From: CAYUNW01 sp964446235
GTDB lineage: Bacteria > Patescibacteriota > Microgenomatia > 2-02-FULL-39-11
Length of the DNA: 19,395 bases
Assembly (NCBI GenBank): GCA_964446235.1
Contig: CAYUNW010000015.1
Location: 1-19,395, forward strand
Direction: 5' to 3'
Shown here one piece after another: positions 1 through 7,547 of the stretch. Below the pieces are notes generated by a model, which saw only the letters and a program-made list of their open reading frames with translations, had not been told where the DNA came from and did not search any database. A program made the translations under genes and the position numbers. Positions within the stretch are counted from its first letter, which is position 1. Each line of letters starts with the position of its first letter.

Positions 1-2159
1 GCCAAAGATATGACCAATACTTCAGATAAATTGCAGGAGATTAGGTAGCGGATAAATTTGACCAGATTGGCAAATATTACCCGTCCTTCCCTGATGGCAT
101 CGATTATAGTAGCGTAGTTGTCGTCGGTGATGACTATGTCGGCAACCTCGCGGGTAATGTCTGTACCCGTTTTTCCCATAGCGATACCGATATGAGCAGC
201 TTTTAAGGCTGGTGCATCATTGACACCGTCTCCGGTGACGGCCACTTGGGTATCGGGGAAAGACTTGATTAATTTTATGATTCTGAGTTTGTTTAAAGGG
301 GAAGTCCTGGCAAACACACTAACACCGTTTACAATGACATCCTTAAGTTTGGCATCTGACATGTGATTGATTTGATCATCCGTATAGGCAATACCTCTGT
401 CATCCGTAATTCCGGCTTCTCTAGCTATGGAAAGGGCAGTATCTTTGTGGTCACCAGTGATCATGATTGTTCTGATGCCGGCATTTTTGGCAAGATTCAA
501 TGCTTCTTTTACTTCTTTCCGTAACGGATCATACATACCGATGATACCCAAAAAATCTAAATTTTTTTCAGCCAGTTTATCATTTTTTTGTATATCCATA
601 GATTCCTTTTTACTGATTTGTTTGTATGCTATACATAGACTTCTTTGTCCGGCTTTTGCATAATTTTCCACCTCCTGTAGTATTCGAGATTTATCTTTAG
701 GGCTAATCCGACAAATATTGAGAAGTATTTCCGGAGCGCCTTTGGAAATAAGCAGGAATTTTTTGGATTTTTTGTCCATGACAATTACACTCATCATTTT
801 GCGTTCTGATGTAAAAGGAATTTCATACTTTCTTTCGTAATTTTTATGAATTAGATCTACATTCAGACCGCTTCTGTAACCAGCTACCAATAAGGCCACT
901 TCCGTGGTATCACCGACGATGTTTAAATCATCTTCTTTCAGGTTGATCTGATTATGGATACTTTTGTTACTCTTTTTAAGCGAAATGCTGGCATTACTTG
1001 CCAGAATTGCAGATTCGAGCGTAATAGCAAGCTTATCATTGGTAAGAGGATTTTTAATAATTTTGTTATTTTGATAAAACATACCGTATGGTGAGTACCC
1101 AATACCTTCAATTTTATATGACGATTTGTCGGATATCATGATACTTGCGGCGTTAATTTTGTTTTGGGTAATAGTACCGGTTTTGTCGGTAGCAATGATT
1201 TTCACGCTTCCCAGAGTTTCACAGGCAGCCAGTTTTTTAACTATTGTTTTTTTCACGGCAAGCCTTTTCACGCCCAAGGATAAGACAACAGTAACTATCG
1301 CCGGCAAACCTTCCGGAATTGCAGCCACTGCCAAGGAAATTGAAACTAAAAGACTTTCAACAAACGGATGATTGCTAAAATAATTTACGGCAAATACTAT
1401 AGTGGCTATGAATAATATAATAACAGTCAATGCTTTGCCTACGTGTTCAAGTTCTTTTGTAAGTGGTGTTTTCTCTCCCTTTTCCTTATGTAATGCTTTG
1501 GCAATTTGTCCTATTTGAGTTTCAATTCCGGTTGCTACTACCAGTGCTTTACCTCTACCGGATAAAATTTTCGTATCACGAAAGACCATATTTTTTCGAT
1601 CACCCAGTAAAGTATTTTCAGCAAGTATATCGGTTTTTTTACCGACGGAATTGGATTCACCGGATAAGATACTTTCATCAGCTCTTAAGGCAAAACATTC
1701 GATAATCCTTGCATCGGCAGGTATGATTTCTCCTTCTTCGAGGATGATGATATCTCCTTTGACTAAATCTTCAGTGTTTATCTGTAAATTTTTACCGTCA
1801 CGCAATACTATCGCGTAGGATTCGTCCTTTTTTTTCAGGGAATCCAGAGTTTTTTCGGCATTTACTTCCTGGATAAAGCCGATTATCGCATTTAAAATAA
1901 CGATGCTGGTGATAGCTATGGCATCTACAGTTTCCCCTAAGACAAACGATATGACTGTAGCGGCTATCAGAATAAGTATCAATATGTCCGTAAATTGGGA
2001 TAAGAATTTAATGAGAAGTGACGGTTTTTTCCCTTCGGGAAGTTTATTGGGGCCAAAACTAGCCAGTCTTTCAGCGGCCTCATTTTGGCTAAGTCCTGTA
2101 TTTTGATTAGTGTTTAGCAAACGAAAGGAATCTTCTATGGATATACTGTAGTAATTCAT
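1..2159 (-). CDS. Ca2+-type P-type ATPase, C-terminus beyond the window edge
   Basis: Membrane cation pump driven by ATP, most like the type IIA (SERCA-like) calcium ATPases. About 719 residues are present in one unbroken frame; the last transmembrane helices lie outside the window. Seen: hydrophobic M1/M2 at about 51-75 and 78-98, an SGES actuator loop at 166-169 (usually TGES), PEGLP in M4 at 282-286, the phosphorylation site DKTGTIT with Asp325, the nucleotide-site KGAPE at 473-477, TGDGVNDAP with Asp644, and an M5 segment with Asn710 and Glu713. Glu283, Asn710 and Glu713 match the spacing of SERCA Ca2+ ligands Glu309, Asn768 and Glu771, which favours Ca2+ over Na+/K+ or heavy metals. The ATG lies 6 nt after the M50 protease stop, so the two are probably cotranscribed; a GGAGG sits inside the protease 3' end, rather far (about 16 nt) from the ATG. 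Direction of transport is inferred. Confidence 0.9.
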   Translation of the reverse strand, partial: MNYYSISIEDSFRLLNTNQNTGLSQNEAAERLASFGPNKLPEGKKPSLLIKFLSQFTDILILILIAATVISFVLGETVDAIAITSIVILNAIIGFIQEVNAEKTLDSLKKKDESYAIVLRDGKNLQINTEDLVKGDIIILEEGEIIPADARIIECFALRADESILSGESNSVGKKTDILAENTLLGDRKNMVFRDTKILSGRGKALVVATGIETQIGQIAKALHKEKGEKTPLTKELEHVGKALTVIILFIATIVFAVNYFSNHPFVESLLVSISLAVAAIPEGLPAIVTVVLSLGVKRLAVKKTIVKKLAACETLGSVKIIATDKTGTITQNKINAASIMISDKSSYKIEGIGYSPYGMFYQNNKIIKNPLTNDKLAITLESAILASNASISLKKSNKSIHNQINLKEDDLNIVGDTTEVALLVAGYRSGLNVDLIHKNYERKYEIPFTSERKMMSVIVMDKKSKKFLLISKGAPEILLNICRISPKDKSRILQEVENYAKAGQRSLCIAYKQISKKESMDIQKNDKLAEKNLDFLGIIGMYDPLRKEVKEALNLAKNAGIRTIMITGDHKDTALSIAREAGITDDRGIAYTDDQINHMSDAKLKDVIVNGVSVFARTSPLNKLRIIKLIKSFPDTQVAVTGDGVNDAPALKAAHIGIAMGKTGTDITREVADIVITDDNYATIIDAIREGRVIFANLVKFIRYLISCNLSEVLVISL

Positions 2160-2165
2160 TTCTTT

Positions 2166-2810
2166 TTATATCAATCCTCCGATTCTTTCAGGTAAAAGTA
2201 TGGATAAGATGAAGTTTACAATAGGTGAAAGAAATGTGGATAAAGGCGATGTACCGAAAAAAGGTATTATCAGAAGAAACAAAAACACAATACCGTATTT
2301 GGATAATTCCAACCAATCGCGGTAGTATTTATCAGGCATAAGACCTGCGACTACAGAAAATCCATCCAAAGGATGGATCGGTATCAGGTTAAATATTGCC
2401 AGTATGACATTTATCGATACAAAAATTACCAATATTCCTGTCAAAAACGGTGAAAAGGTAGCTAGGGGGGAAAATCTGATAATTAAAGAAGTGATAGTCG
2501 CAAGAAGCAAATTACTTAATGGTCCGGCAAAAGCAATCAGTCCATGGTCTTTTTTGGGTTGTCTTAGGTTGAAGGTGTCTACGGGAGTTGGTTTTGCCCA
2601 GCCGATGAAAAATGGAGCGTTGGAAAGAAAGAGCATAAGAGGCAAAAGTACCGTACCGACTGGGTCTATATGTGCTCTTGGATCAAGAGTCAGTCTACCG
2701 GCTAACCTAGGTGTAGGGTCACCTTTTTTATCGGCAGCCCAGGCGTGTGCAAATTCATGTACACTTATAGCAATTATCAAAATTATCCAACCGATGACAA
2801 ATTCGAACAT
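2166..2810 (-). CDS. M50 site-2-type membrane zinc metalloprotease
   Basis: A 214-residue polytopic protein of the short site-2 protease group, which cleaves substrates within the membrane. HEFAH at residues 18-22 in the first helix supplies two zinc ligands and the catalytic Glu. The second motif, NLIPIHPLDG at 141-150, supplies the third ligand, Asp149. Further hydrophobic segments lie near 53-71, 90-112, 120-141 and 170-206. No PDZ or CBS domain is present, so it is the minimal form. It is first in a two-gene unit with the Ca2+-type ATPase. A good promoter ends 6 nt before the ATG and no SD is visible, so the mRNA is probably leaderless. The substrate cannot be told from the sequence. Confidence 0.92.
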   Translation of the reverse strand: MFEFVIGWIILIIAISVHEFAHAWAADKKGDPTPRLAGRLTLDPRAHIDPVGTVLLPLMLFLSNAPFFIGWAKPTPVDTFNLRQPKKDHGLIAFAGPLSNLLLATITSLIIRFSPLATFSPFLTGILVIFVSINVILAIFNLIPIHPLDGFSVVAGLMPDKYYRDWLELSKYGIVFLFLLIIPFFGTSPLSTFLSPIVNFILSILLPERIGGLI

Positions 2811-2816
2811 TTAAAT

Positions 2817-2845
2817 ATTTTAGCAAAAAAACAGGGGATAGTTAA
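2817..2845 (-). promoter_or_regulatory. Promoter of the M50 protease/ATPase unit
   Basis: On the minus strand TTAACT (2845-2840), 17 nt, then TAAAAT (2822-2817) preceded by an extended-minus-10 TG. Only 6 nt separate the -10 box from the ATG at 2810, which would put the transcription start on or next to the start codon. Confidence 0.6.
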
Positions 2846-2872
2846 GATGCATGAAAGAGTATTTAAGAATTA

Positions 2873-2907
2873 TCAGTTGTCAGTCGTCGGTTGTCAGTAA
2901 TCAGTTC
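2873..2907. repeat. Degenerate heptamer array, TCAGTTR family
   Basis: Five consecutive 7-bp units of consensus TCAGTTG, each with 0-2 changes, in the spacer between the M50 gene and rpmB. The same family recurs at 15061-15088. No coding or RNA role is apparent. Confidence 0.85.
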
Positions 2908-2918
2908 TTTATAGTTTT

Positions 2919-2966
2919 GACTTTTAACTTGTATTTTTGACTTTTGCTTTTTGAATTTTAACTTTG
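2919..2966. repeat. Degenerate heptamer array, GACTTTT family
   Basis: About seven units of consensus GACTTTT (variants include AACTTGT, GCTTTTT and GAATTTT; one unit is 6 bp). It lies between the TCAGTTR and TTTACTG arrays upstream of rpmB. The same unit occurs inside fmt at 11371-11398 and, as GATTTTT, inside the ligase/TPR gene. Confidence 0.75.
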
Positions 2967-3009
2967 ATAATTATTATCCTGCTTTTGGTGGGATTTTGCT
3001 TCGGATGGA

Positions 3010-3044
3010 TCTATTGTTTACTGTTTATTGTTTACTGTTTGTTG
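3010..3044. repeat. Degenerate heptamer array, TTTACTG family
   Basis: Five consecutive 7-bp units of consensus TTTACTG, just upstream of rpmB. A sister array lies at 15119-15146, again in front of a plus-strand gene. Confidence 0.85.
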
Positions 3045-3058
3045 TTATGATATATTAT
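3031..3058 (+). promoter_or_regulatory. Candidate rpmB promoter with -35 inside the heptamer array
   Basis: TTTACT (3031-3036, part of a repeat unit), 16 nt, then TATTAT (3053-3058). This gives a leader of roughly 14 nt before the rpmB ATG, with an AGGG as a weak SD. The match is moderate and the AT content makes chance hits easy. Confidence 0.35.
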
Positions 3059-3079
3059 ATAGATTCAAAAGGGTTTTAT

Positions 3080-3430
3080 ATGCAATCAAAATGTATAAAT
3101 TGTAATAAAGGTGCGGTTGCCGGCCATATGGTTTCTCATGCCAAAAATCGACTGAAAAGACTTTTTAAACCTAATCTGCAAAAATACGTAGTTTTGGAAA
3201 AAGGTTACAAAAAAAGTGTCACCTTATGTACCAAATGCATCAAAAGGTTGAAAAAAGACGGTCATTTAGGTGTATACCGCCGTTTTGTTTTTGATATGAA
3301 GAAGAAAGCGGTTGACCTCAAAAAAGAAGTGGAAAAGGTTCAGAAAGCAGTTGAAAAATCCGTTTCCGAAAAGAAAATGGAAGAAAAATTATCAAAAATC
3401 AAAATCGAAGATATCGTCGGCAAAAAGTAA
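3080..3430 (+). CDS. rpmB: Ribosomal protein bL28 with zinc ribbon and long charged tail
   Basis: Large-subunit ribosomal protein L28. The L28 core spans residues 1 to about 68, with the signature VSHAKNRLKRLFKPNLQK at 18-35. Two Cys pairs, Cys5/Cys8 and Cys50/Cys53, make this a zinc-binding (C+) form. The frame is open further upstream, but that part encodes the heptamer arrays and unrelated hydrophobic sequence. The ATG at 3080, with AGGG just upstream, puts the Cys pair at the N-terminus as expected. L28 is usually about 60-80 residues; this one has 116, because of a Lys/Glu-rich, probably helical tail from about 69 to 116. The gene is monocistronic and convergent with the next gene. Confidence 0.9.
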   Translation: MQSKCINCNKGAVAGHMVSHAKNRLKRLFKPNLQKYVVLEKGYKKSVTLCTKCIKRLKKDGHLGVYRRFVFDMKKKAVDLKKEVEKVQKAVEKSVSEKKMEEKLSKIKIEDIVGKK

Positions 3431-3456
3431 TCCCTAATTTTTAAATACATCTTGTC

Positions 3457-4344
3457 TTAATTTTTTCCCAAATTCATGATAATTCCTGCCTTTGCATTTA
3501 TTGGGATTTGTGTATAAGCTTTTTTGGTTAGTTTACATTCAGGCAGATGACTGCCGTTTTCACCACCGCAGACAGGACAGATAATTGTTTCAGTTATTGT
3601 ACCGTTCCTGATATATTTCAGTCTGATATTGGTAATTTCCGAATTTTCCTTATCAATTAGTGGCTTATTTGGATTTCTCTCATACTCAACTACACTATAT
3701 TCATCCATATTCTGGGTATTTCTTTGAGTATCAATATCCGGAAAAGCTTGTTGTATTTTTTCCATCAGTAAATGCAGGGAATTTTCCAACTTAACTTCCA
3801 AATAAGCCCTTTGCAAGACCTCTTTCAACATGTCACCGGAAAGATTTTTTTTATAGGCGATGATCTCGGCGGCTTTCTCTTTCACTTTTCCAGGAATTCC
3901 AGCCAGAATTCCTGCAGCTTTCTGAACTGCTAATGTTCTGAATGAGTCGGGTATGAACATCATATCCAAGGAATAGCCGCGGGCTTTTCCATGGGAAGTA
4001 TCTACCGCACCGGCTGCGGCGATTATTTTGAATTGATCCGGAGAGACATATCCGGCAAAAACTGTTCTACCAAGTGAAAATCCTTGCGGTTCAACCGAAA
4101 TACTGGCGACTTTTGCGCCCAAAAGTGTCGCTACGACAGCATGGTTGAATTCATGTCCGGCAGTATTGAGGATCTGGGGATTATTCGGTCTGAATACCGG
4201 TACCTCAACCATAGGAATTGTATTGACACCGATTTCGGATAATGCATCACTTAAACGGACGGAAAAATCCGGAATCTGCCGGTACTCATCATAACCATGA
4301 TTATCTGCGATTTTGGTTGTCAGTTTGACGGCTTCCAAGCTCAT
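3457..4344 (-). CDS. M41/FtsH-like zinc peptidase without AAA domain, C-terminal zinc knuckle
   Basis: A 295-residue protein. HEFNH at 64-68 matches the HExxH zinc site, and the following segment (about 78-97, with PQGFSLGRTVF) resembles the FtsH peptidase region after its HEAGH, which has a similar P-x-G-x-(A/S)-LG pattern. Asp127 in GYSLDM is a plausible third zinc ligand, comparable with the Asp in the FtsH SND motif. There is no AAA ATPase domain, no Walker motifs and no clear membrane helix, so it is not FtsH itself. Residues 256-270 form a Cx2Cx6Hx3C site (Cys256, Cys259, His266, Cys270), a likely zinc knuckle. The middle (about 140-200) looks helical. Start: ATG 17 nt after a TATAAT, no SD. 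The peptidase family is inferred from motifs; activity and substrate are unknown. Confidence 0.6.
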   Translation of the reverse strand: MSLEAVKLTTKIADNHGYDEYRQIPDFSVRLSDALSEIGVNTIPMVEVPVFRPNNPQILNTAGHEFNHAVVATLLGAKVASISVEPQGFSLGRTVFAGYVSPDQFKIIAAAGAVDTSHGKARGYSLDMMFIPDSFRTLAVQKAAGILAGIPGKVKEKAAEIIAYKKNLSGDMLKEVLQRAYLEVKLENSLHLLMEKIQQAFPDIDTQRNTQNMDEYSVVEYERNPNKPLIDKENSEITNIRLKYIRNGTITETIICPVCGGENGSHLPECKLTKKAYTQIPINAKAGIIMNLGKN

Positions 4345-4361
4345 AAGCGGCGTTATTTTAC

Positions 4362-4372
4362 ATTATATTATA
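4362..4372 (-). promoter_or_regulatory. -10 region of the M41-like gene
   Basis: Two overlapping TATAAT boxes read on the minus strand (4372-4367 and 4367-4362). The nearer one ends 17 nt before the ATG at 4344. A TTGCAA at 4387-4392 is palindromic and lies between the divergent genes, but its spacing to these boxes (14 or 19 nt) is imperfect. Confidence 0.45.
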
Positions 4373-4386
4373 GGGCATATCAACTG

Positions 4387-4415
4387 TTGCAATGCCTAGC
4401 GAAATCCACTATCTT
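4387..4415 (+). promoter_or_regulatory. Candidate promoter of the glycosyltransferase unit
   Basis: TTGCAA (4387-4392), 17 nt, TATCTT (4410-4415), ending 10 nt before the ATG at 4426. There is no SD in the short leader. Confidence 0.4.
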
Positions 4416-4425
4416 TTAGATATAG

Positions 4426-5955
4426 ATGCTTCAAAATAATCCCAAATCCCAAATATTGCTTACTTTGATAATTTTTATGTCGGTTTTTCTTCGAATTTAT
4501 AAAGTTAGTAATTATCCGGTTGGTTTGGCAATAGATGAAGTTTCCATTGGCAATAATGCATATTCCATACTATCGGAAGGATATGACGAACATAATCAAC
4601 GCTTTCCTTTATTTTTCAAAGCATTTGGAGAATACAAACTGCCAGTTTATATATATTTGACCACGATATCAATGTTTTTTTTGGGTAAGAATGAGTTAGC
4701 CATACGTATGCCTTCGGTATTTTCCGGAGTGGTGGCTGTATTTTTTTTATACCACTTGTTCAAAAAGATTTTTAAGAAGAAAAAAATTGCCTTGCTTGCT
4801 GCTTTTTTTTTATCCGTATCCGGTTGGCATTTGCAGTTTTCCAGGGCTGGTTTTGAGGCAAGTATAGCATTGACAGAATTTATCTTAGGGATATATTTAT
4901 TTATTTCATTTATTAATGATAGAAAATATCGGCTGGTTAAATTATTTTTTTCTCTTTTTTTTGCAGGACTTACATTTTATAGCTATAATGCCTACAGGAT
5001 CATCACACCGTTTGTCGGATTGTTGCTTTTGCAAGTATTTTCCCCATTTATTAAAAGCGATTCAAAATATTTCCTGAAACATCAATACAAAATCATCATC
5101 ATATTTCTCTTTTTTGCCATATTTTTGGTACCATTTCTCAATTTTAATTTTTCAAAGGAAGGCCTGGTTAGAGCCAAAAGTGAATTTTTTGCAATTGACA
5201 GCCATGTCAGTCCGGAAGATTTTTTTCCTGATATAAAATTTCATATATTAGAAGACTTTTTCAAAAATTATGCCAGATATTTTTCTCTGAACTTTCTTTT
5301 TTTTCATGGTGATCAGATAGGACGGCATAGCGTTAGGGAAATGGGGCAGGAAAACTTAGTTTGGCTGCCATTTTTTATTTTTGGTTTATATAGGGGGTTT
5401 AAAAACAGAAAAAAATATGATGAATTAATTTTCGGTTTATTGATTTTAGCACCGGTTGCCGCCAGTATATCCAAGCCGCATCCACATGCTTTGAGATCGT
5501 TGACGATGGTTTTACCGTTTTCTATTTTGACTGCCAGAGGAATACTTTTTTTTATCAAAGAAATTCGTTTCAGGAGGCTGAAAATATTGATGGTTACACT
5601 AATTTTCATATACTGGCAAATTTTTTACCTTCATGTTTATTACATACATAATCCCAAAAGAGCAGCGGTAGACTGGGGTAGCGGATACAGGGAAATGATT
5701 GCATTTTTAGAGAGTGAGTCCTTGCCTTTTGAAAAAATATTTATCAATGATAAATTCGGTGAGATTAAGAGTTATCTGCATTTTTATGCGGATAAAACAA
5801 AAGACAAATATATCTTTGTCAAAGCACCATATATTCACCCTCTTGATTCAAAGGCGCTGTATGTAACCGATACTGTCGAAAAATGGCAGGGTAAAGTGTA
5901 TAAACAGGTATACAGTTTTGCCAATGATAATATACTGACTATATGGGAGAATTAG
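4426..5955 (+). CDS. GT39/ArnT-like membrane glycosyltransferase
   Basis: A 509-residue polytopic protein of the dolichyl-phosphate-mannose mannosyltransferase (PMT/ArnT-like, GT-C fold) superfamily, which moves sugars from lipid-phosphate donors outside the membrane. After a first helix (about 10-26), the first external loop has the acidic pair Asp37-Glu38, then GEYKLPVYIYL at 68-78, RMPSVFSG at 94-101 and SGWHLQFSRAGFEAS at 132-146, all in the usual order. About ten hydrophobic helices and a soluble C-terminal part (from about 405) follow. The first codons lie on two copies of an AATCCCA heptamer, giving NNPKSQI. It leads a tight plus-strand chain: the next gene overlaps its end by 13 nt. 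Acceptor and sugar are unknown. Confidence 0.85.
   Translation: MLQNNPKSQILLTLIIFMSVFLRIYKVSNYPVGLAIDEVSIGNNAYSILSEGYDEHNQRFPLFFKAFGEYKLPVYIYLTTISMFFLGKNELAIRMPSVFSGVVAVFFLYHLFKKIFKKKKIALLAAFFLSVSGWHLQFSRAGFEASIALTEFILGIYLFISFINDRKYRLVKLFFSLFFAGLTFYSYNAYRIITPFVGLLLLQVFSPFIKSDSKYFLKHQYKIIIIFLFFAIFLVPFLNFNFSKEGLVRAKSEFFAIDSHVSPEDFFPDIKFHILEDFFKNYARYFSLNFLFFHGDQIGRHSVREMGQENLVWLPFFIFGLYRGFKNRKKYDELIFGLLILAPVAASISKPHPHALRSLTMVLPFSILTARGILFFIKEIRFRRLKILMVTLIFIYWQIFYLHVYYIHNPKRAAVDWGSGYREMIAFLESESLPFEKIFINDKFGEIKSYLHFYADKTKDKYIFVKAPYIHPLDSKALYVTDTVEKWQGKVYKQVYSFANDNILTIWEN
4438..4451. repeat. Two heptamer units (AATCCCA) in the glycosyltransferase N-terminus
   Basis: Two perfect copies of AATCCCA followed by a partial third, read in frame as part of the cytoplasmic N-terminus. 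Short, so chance is possible, but it matches the style of the other heptamers in this window. Confidence 0.45.
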
Positions 5956-6362
5956 GTTTTTGTAAATATCAGGATATAATCCAGGAAATATACCGCCGTC
6001 TCGCGATGGACTTGACTGTTGACGGCAATACGCCTTTAATACTGACACGATTTTTACATAATAAACCCATTTTTACCATAAACCAATCATTGAATTGCTA
6101 TCTTGGATATTTGGATTTGAACATGTGGGCTGATTATATTTCTCCGATTTTGTACCCCTTTATCTTATCTGCTCTTTTTCTGAAGGAGAAAAGAAAGATA
6201 ATATGGATATTATTTTTGTCATTTCCTTTTTATTTTATTTTTTTCAACCACATTACCATCGGGGATAAGATATTACTTTATAAAGCGATAATGATATTAT
6301 TTTCTATTTTGGGATTTATCAAAATATTACTAAAGGTTATAAATCGAAAAAAGCATGGATAA
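5943..6362 (+). CDS. Small membrane protein of unknown function
   Basis: A 139-residue protein that I do not recognise as a named family. Three hydrophobic segments lie near 66-80, 86-102 and 109-131, and the end (RKKHG) is basic. The stretch around 36-62 (RFLHNKPIF, then a CYLGYLDLN segment) loosely resembles a loop seen in some family-39-type membrane glycosyltransferases, so it may be a related fragment or partner; this is a guess. It overlaps the upstream glycosyltransferase by 13 nt and the downstream MFS gene by 8 nt, which suggests translational coupling. The start at 5943 lacks an SD; Met22 is an alternative start. The preceding protein has a natural C-terminus, so I do not read this as its frameshifted tail. 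Confidence 0.6.
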   Translation: MGELGFCKYQDIIQEIYRRLAMDLTVDGNTPLILTRFLHNKPIFTINQSLNCYLGYLDLNMWADYISPILYPFILSALFLKEKRKIIWILFLSFPFYFIFFNHITIGDKILLYKAIMILFSILGFIKILLKVINRKKHG

Positions 6363-7547
6363 GCAGAAAAGTCAAAAAATTCTGATTTTTTTGATAGTTT
6401 TTATAAATTTTTTAGGTTATGGCATAGTCTTTCCCATATTACCCTTATTGACGGAAAATTATGGGGGTAATTCTTTCATTTCCGGAATTCTCATTGCTTC
6501 ATTTTCATTGATGCAGCTTATTTTTACCCCGATTTTGGGTAAGCTCTCCGACAGGTTTGGAAGAAAACCCTTGTTGGTTTTTTCGCTGATCGGTACGTTC
6601 TTTTCTTTTTTATTGATGGGTATGACTCATTCAATATTTTGGCTTCTGATAGCAAGAATTATCGATGGTATATCAGGCGGTAACATTTCCATAGCTCAGG
6701 CTTATATGTCGGATATTACAAAAAAGCAAGATAGGGCAGCCGCTATGGGCATAATTGCCGGGGGGATATCTTTAGGTTTTGTTTTCGGTCCATTTTGGGG
6801 TGGGGTATTATCAAAAATATCCTTAAATGCTCCATTTATCGCTGCGGCGATTTTGACTTTTTTCTGCACGATTTTTGTATCTTTAGGACTTGAAGAATCG
6901 ATGAATACAAAAGNNNNNNNNNNGAGAAAACGTATGAGAAAAAGCATTTTTCACTCTTGGATTTTGAATTGTCGTTTAAAATTATATTAGGGTTTTTCCT
7001 GGCGTTGTTTCTTTTTTGGACCGTTTCTTCGGTTCAGACGATTCTTTCCCTTAATGCAAAAGACGTGTTCGGATTGTCGATTGGGAAAATAAGCTTACTT
7101 TTTATGGTTGGCGGGATTTTATCTGCCTTGATGCAGGGGTTATTGGTTGGTAAATTATTAAAAAAAGTATCTCTGAAAAATTTGTACCTTATAAGCTGCT
7201 TAATTATGGCGTCAGGATTTTTGTTGATGTCTTTCAATAGGGGATTAACTGTATTTATTTTGGGTGTTAATATGAATTTAGTGGGTTCAAGTCTGATTAT
7301 GCCTCTTGTACAAACGGTTGTATCGGAAAATTCATCAATTCATAAACAGGGAATTAATTTGGGTTTGATGCAAAGTTTTTCAAGCTTCGGCAGGATTTTG
7401 GGCCCGATAAGCGGAGGCTTTCTTTACGCAAATGTGAATTATTCCGCTCCGTCGATTATGGCTACGTTTGGCTCGTTATTGCTTTTTATTGCCGGATTTT
7501 GGTTGAACGGGAAATCGGGTAATTTAAACAATACTGCTGATAAGTGA
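6355..7547 (+). CDS. MFS drug-exporter-like transporter (TetA/DHA1 type), interrupted by an assembly gap
   Basis: Twelve-helix major facilitator antiporter, most like the TetA/multidrug group. The part before the gap (186 codons) begins with a first helix carrying GYGIVFPILPLL at residues 22-33. The classic loop-2/3 motif GKLSDRFGRKP follows at about 62-72, and the motif-C-like GFVFGPFWGG lies in helix 5. Ten N at 6914-6923 break the frame. The part after it (207 codons from 6924, EKTYEKKHF onward) continues with a normal second half. The two parts sum to about 393 residues, the usual size, so I read them as one intact gene. The frames join only if the true gap length leaves remainder 2 on division by 3, so the ten N are a placeholder. 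The 3' end overlaps mtaB tail-to-tail by 24 nt. The substrate is unknown. Confidence 0.85.
6914..6923. other. Assembly gap (10 N)
   Basis: A run of exactly ten N inside the MFS gene. It separates two frames that belong to one protein, so its stated length is not real. Confidence 0.97.

Noticed and set aside
2404..2814. 136-codon plus-strand frame opposite the M50 gene
   Set aside because: It is antisense to a clear metalloprotease whose motifs are all on the minus strand; composition is a mirror of that gene.
2951..3079. Longer N-terminus for ribosomal protein L28, open to 2951
   Set aside because: The extra 43 codons are the heptamer arrays and AT-rich spacer in translation. The Cys pair expected near the L28 N-terminus follows the ATG at 3080.
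5943..6362. Frameshifted C-terminal part of the glycosyltransferase
   Set aside because: The upstream protein ends in a natural soluble tail of normal length, and the overlap is only 13 nt, as in coupled genes.
7524..7547. Intrinsic terminator between the MFS gene and mtaB
   Set aside because: A T-run is present, but no GC stem precedes it on either strand, and the genes overlap.
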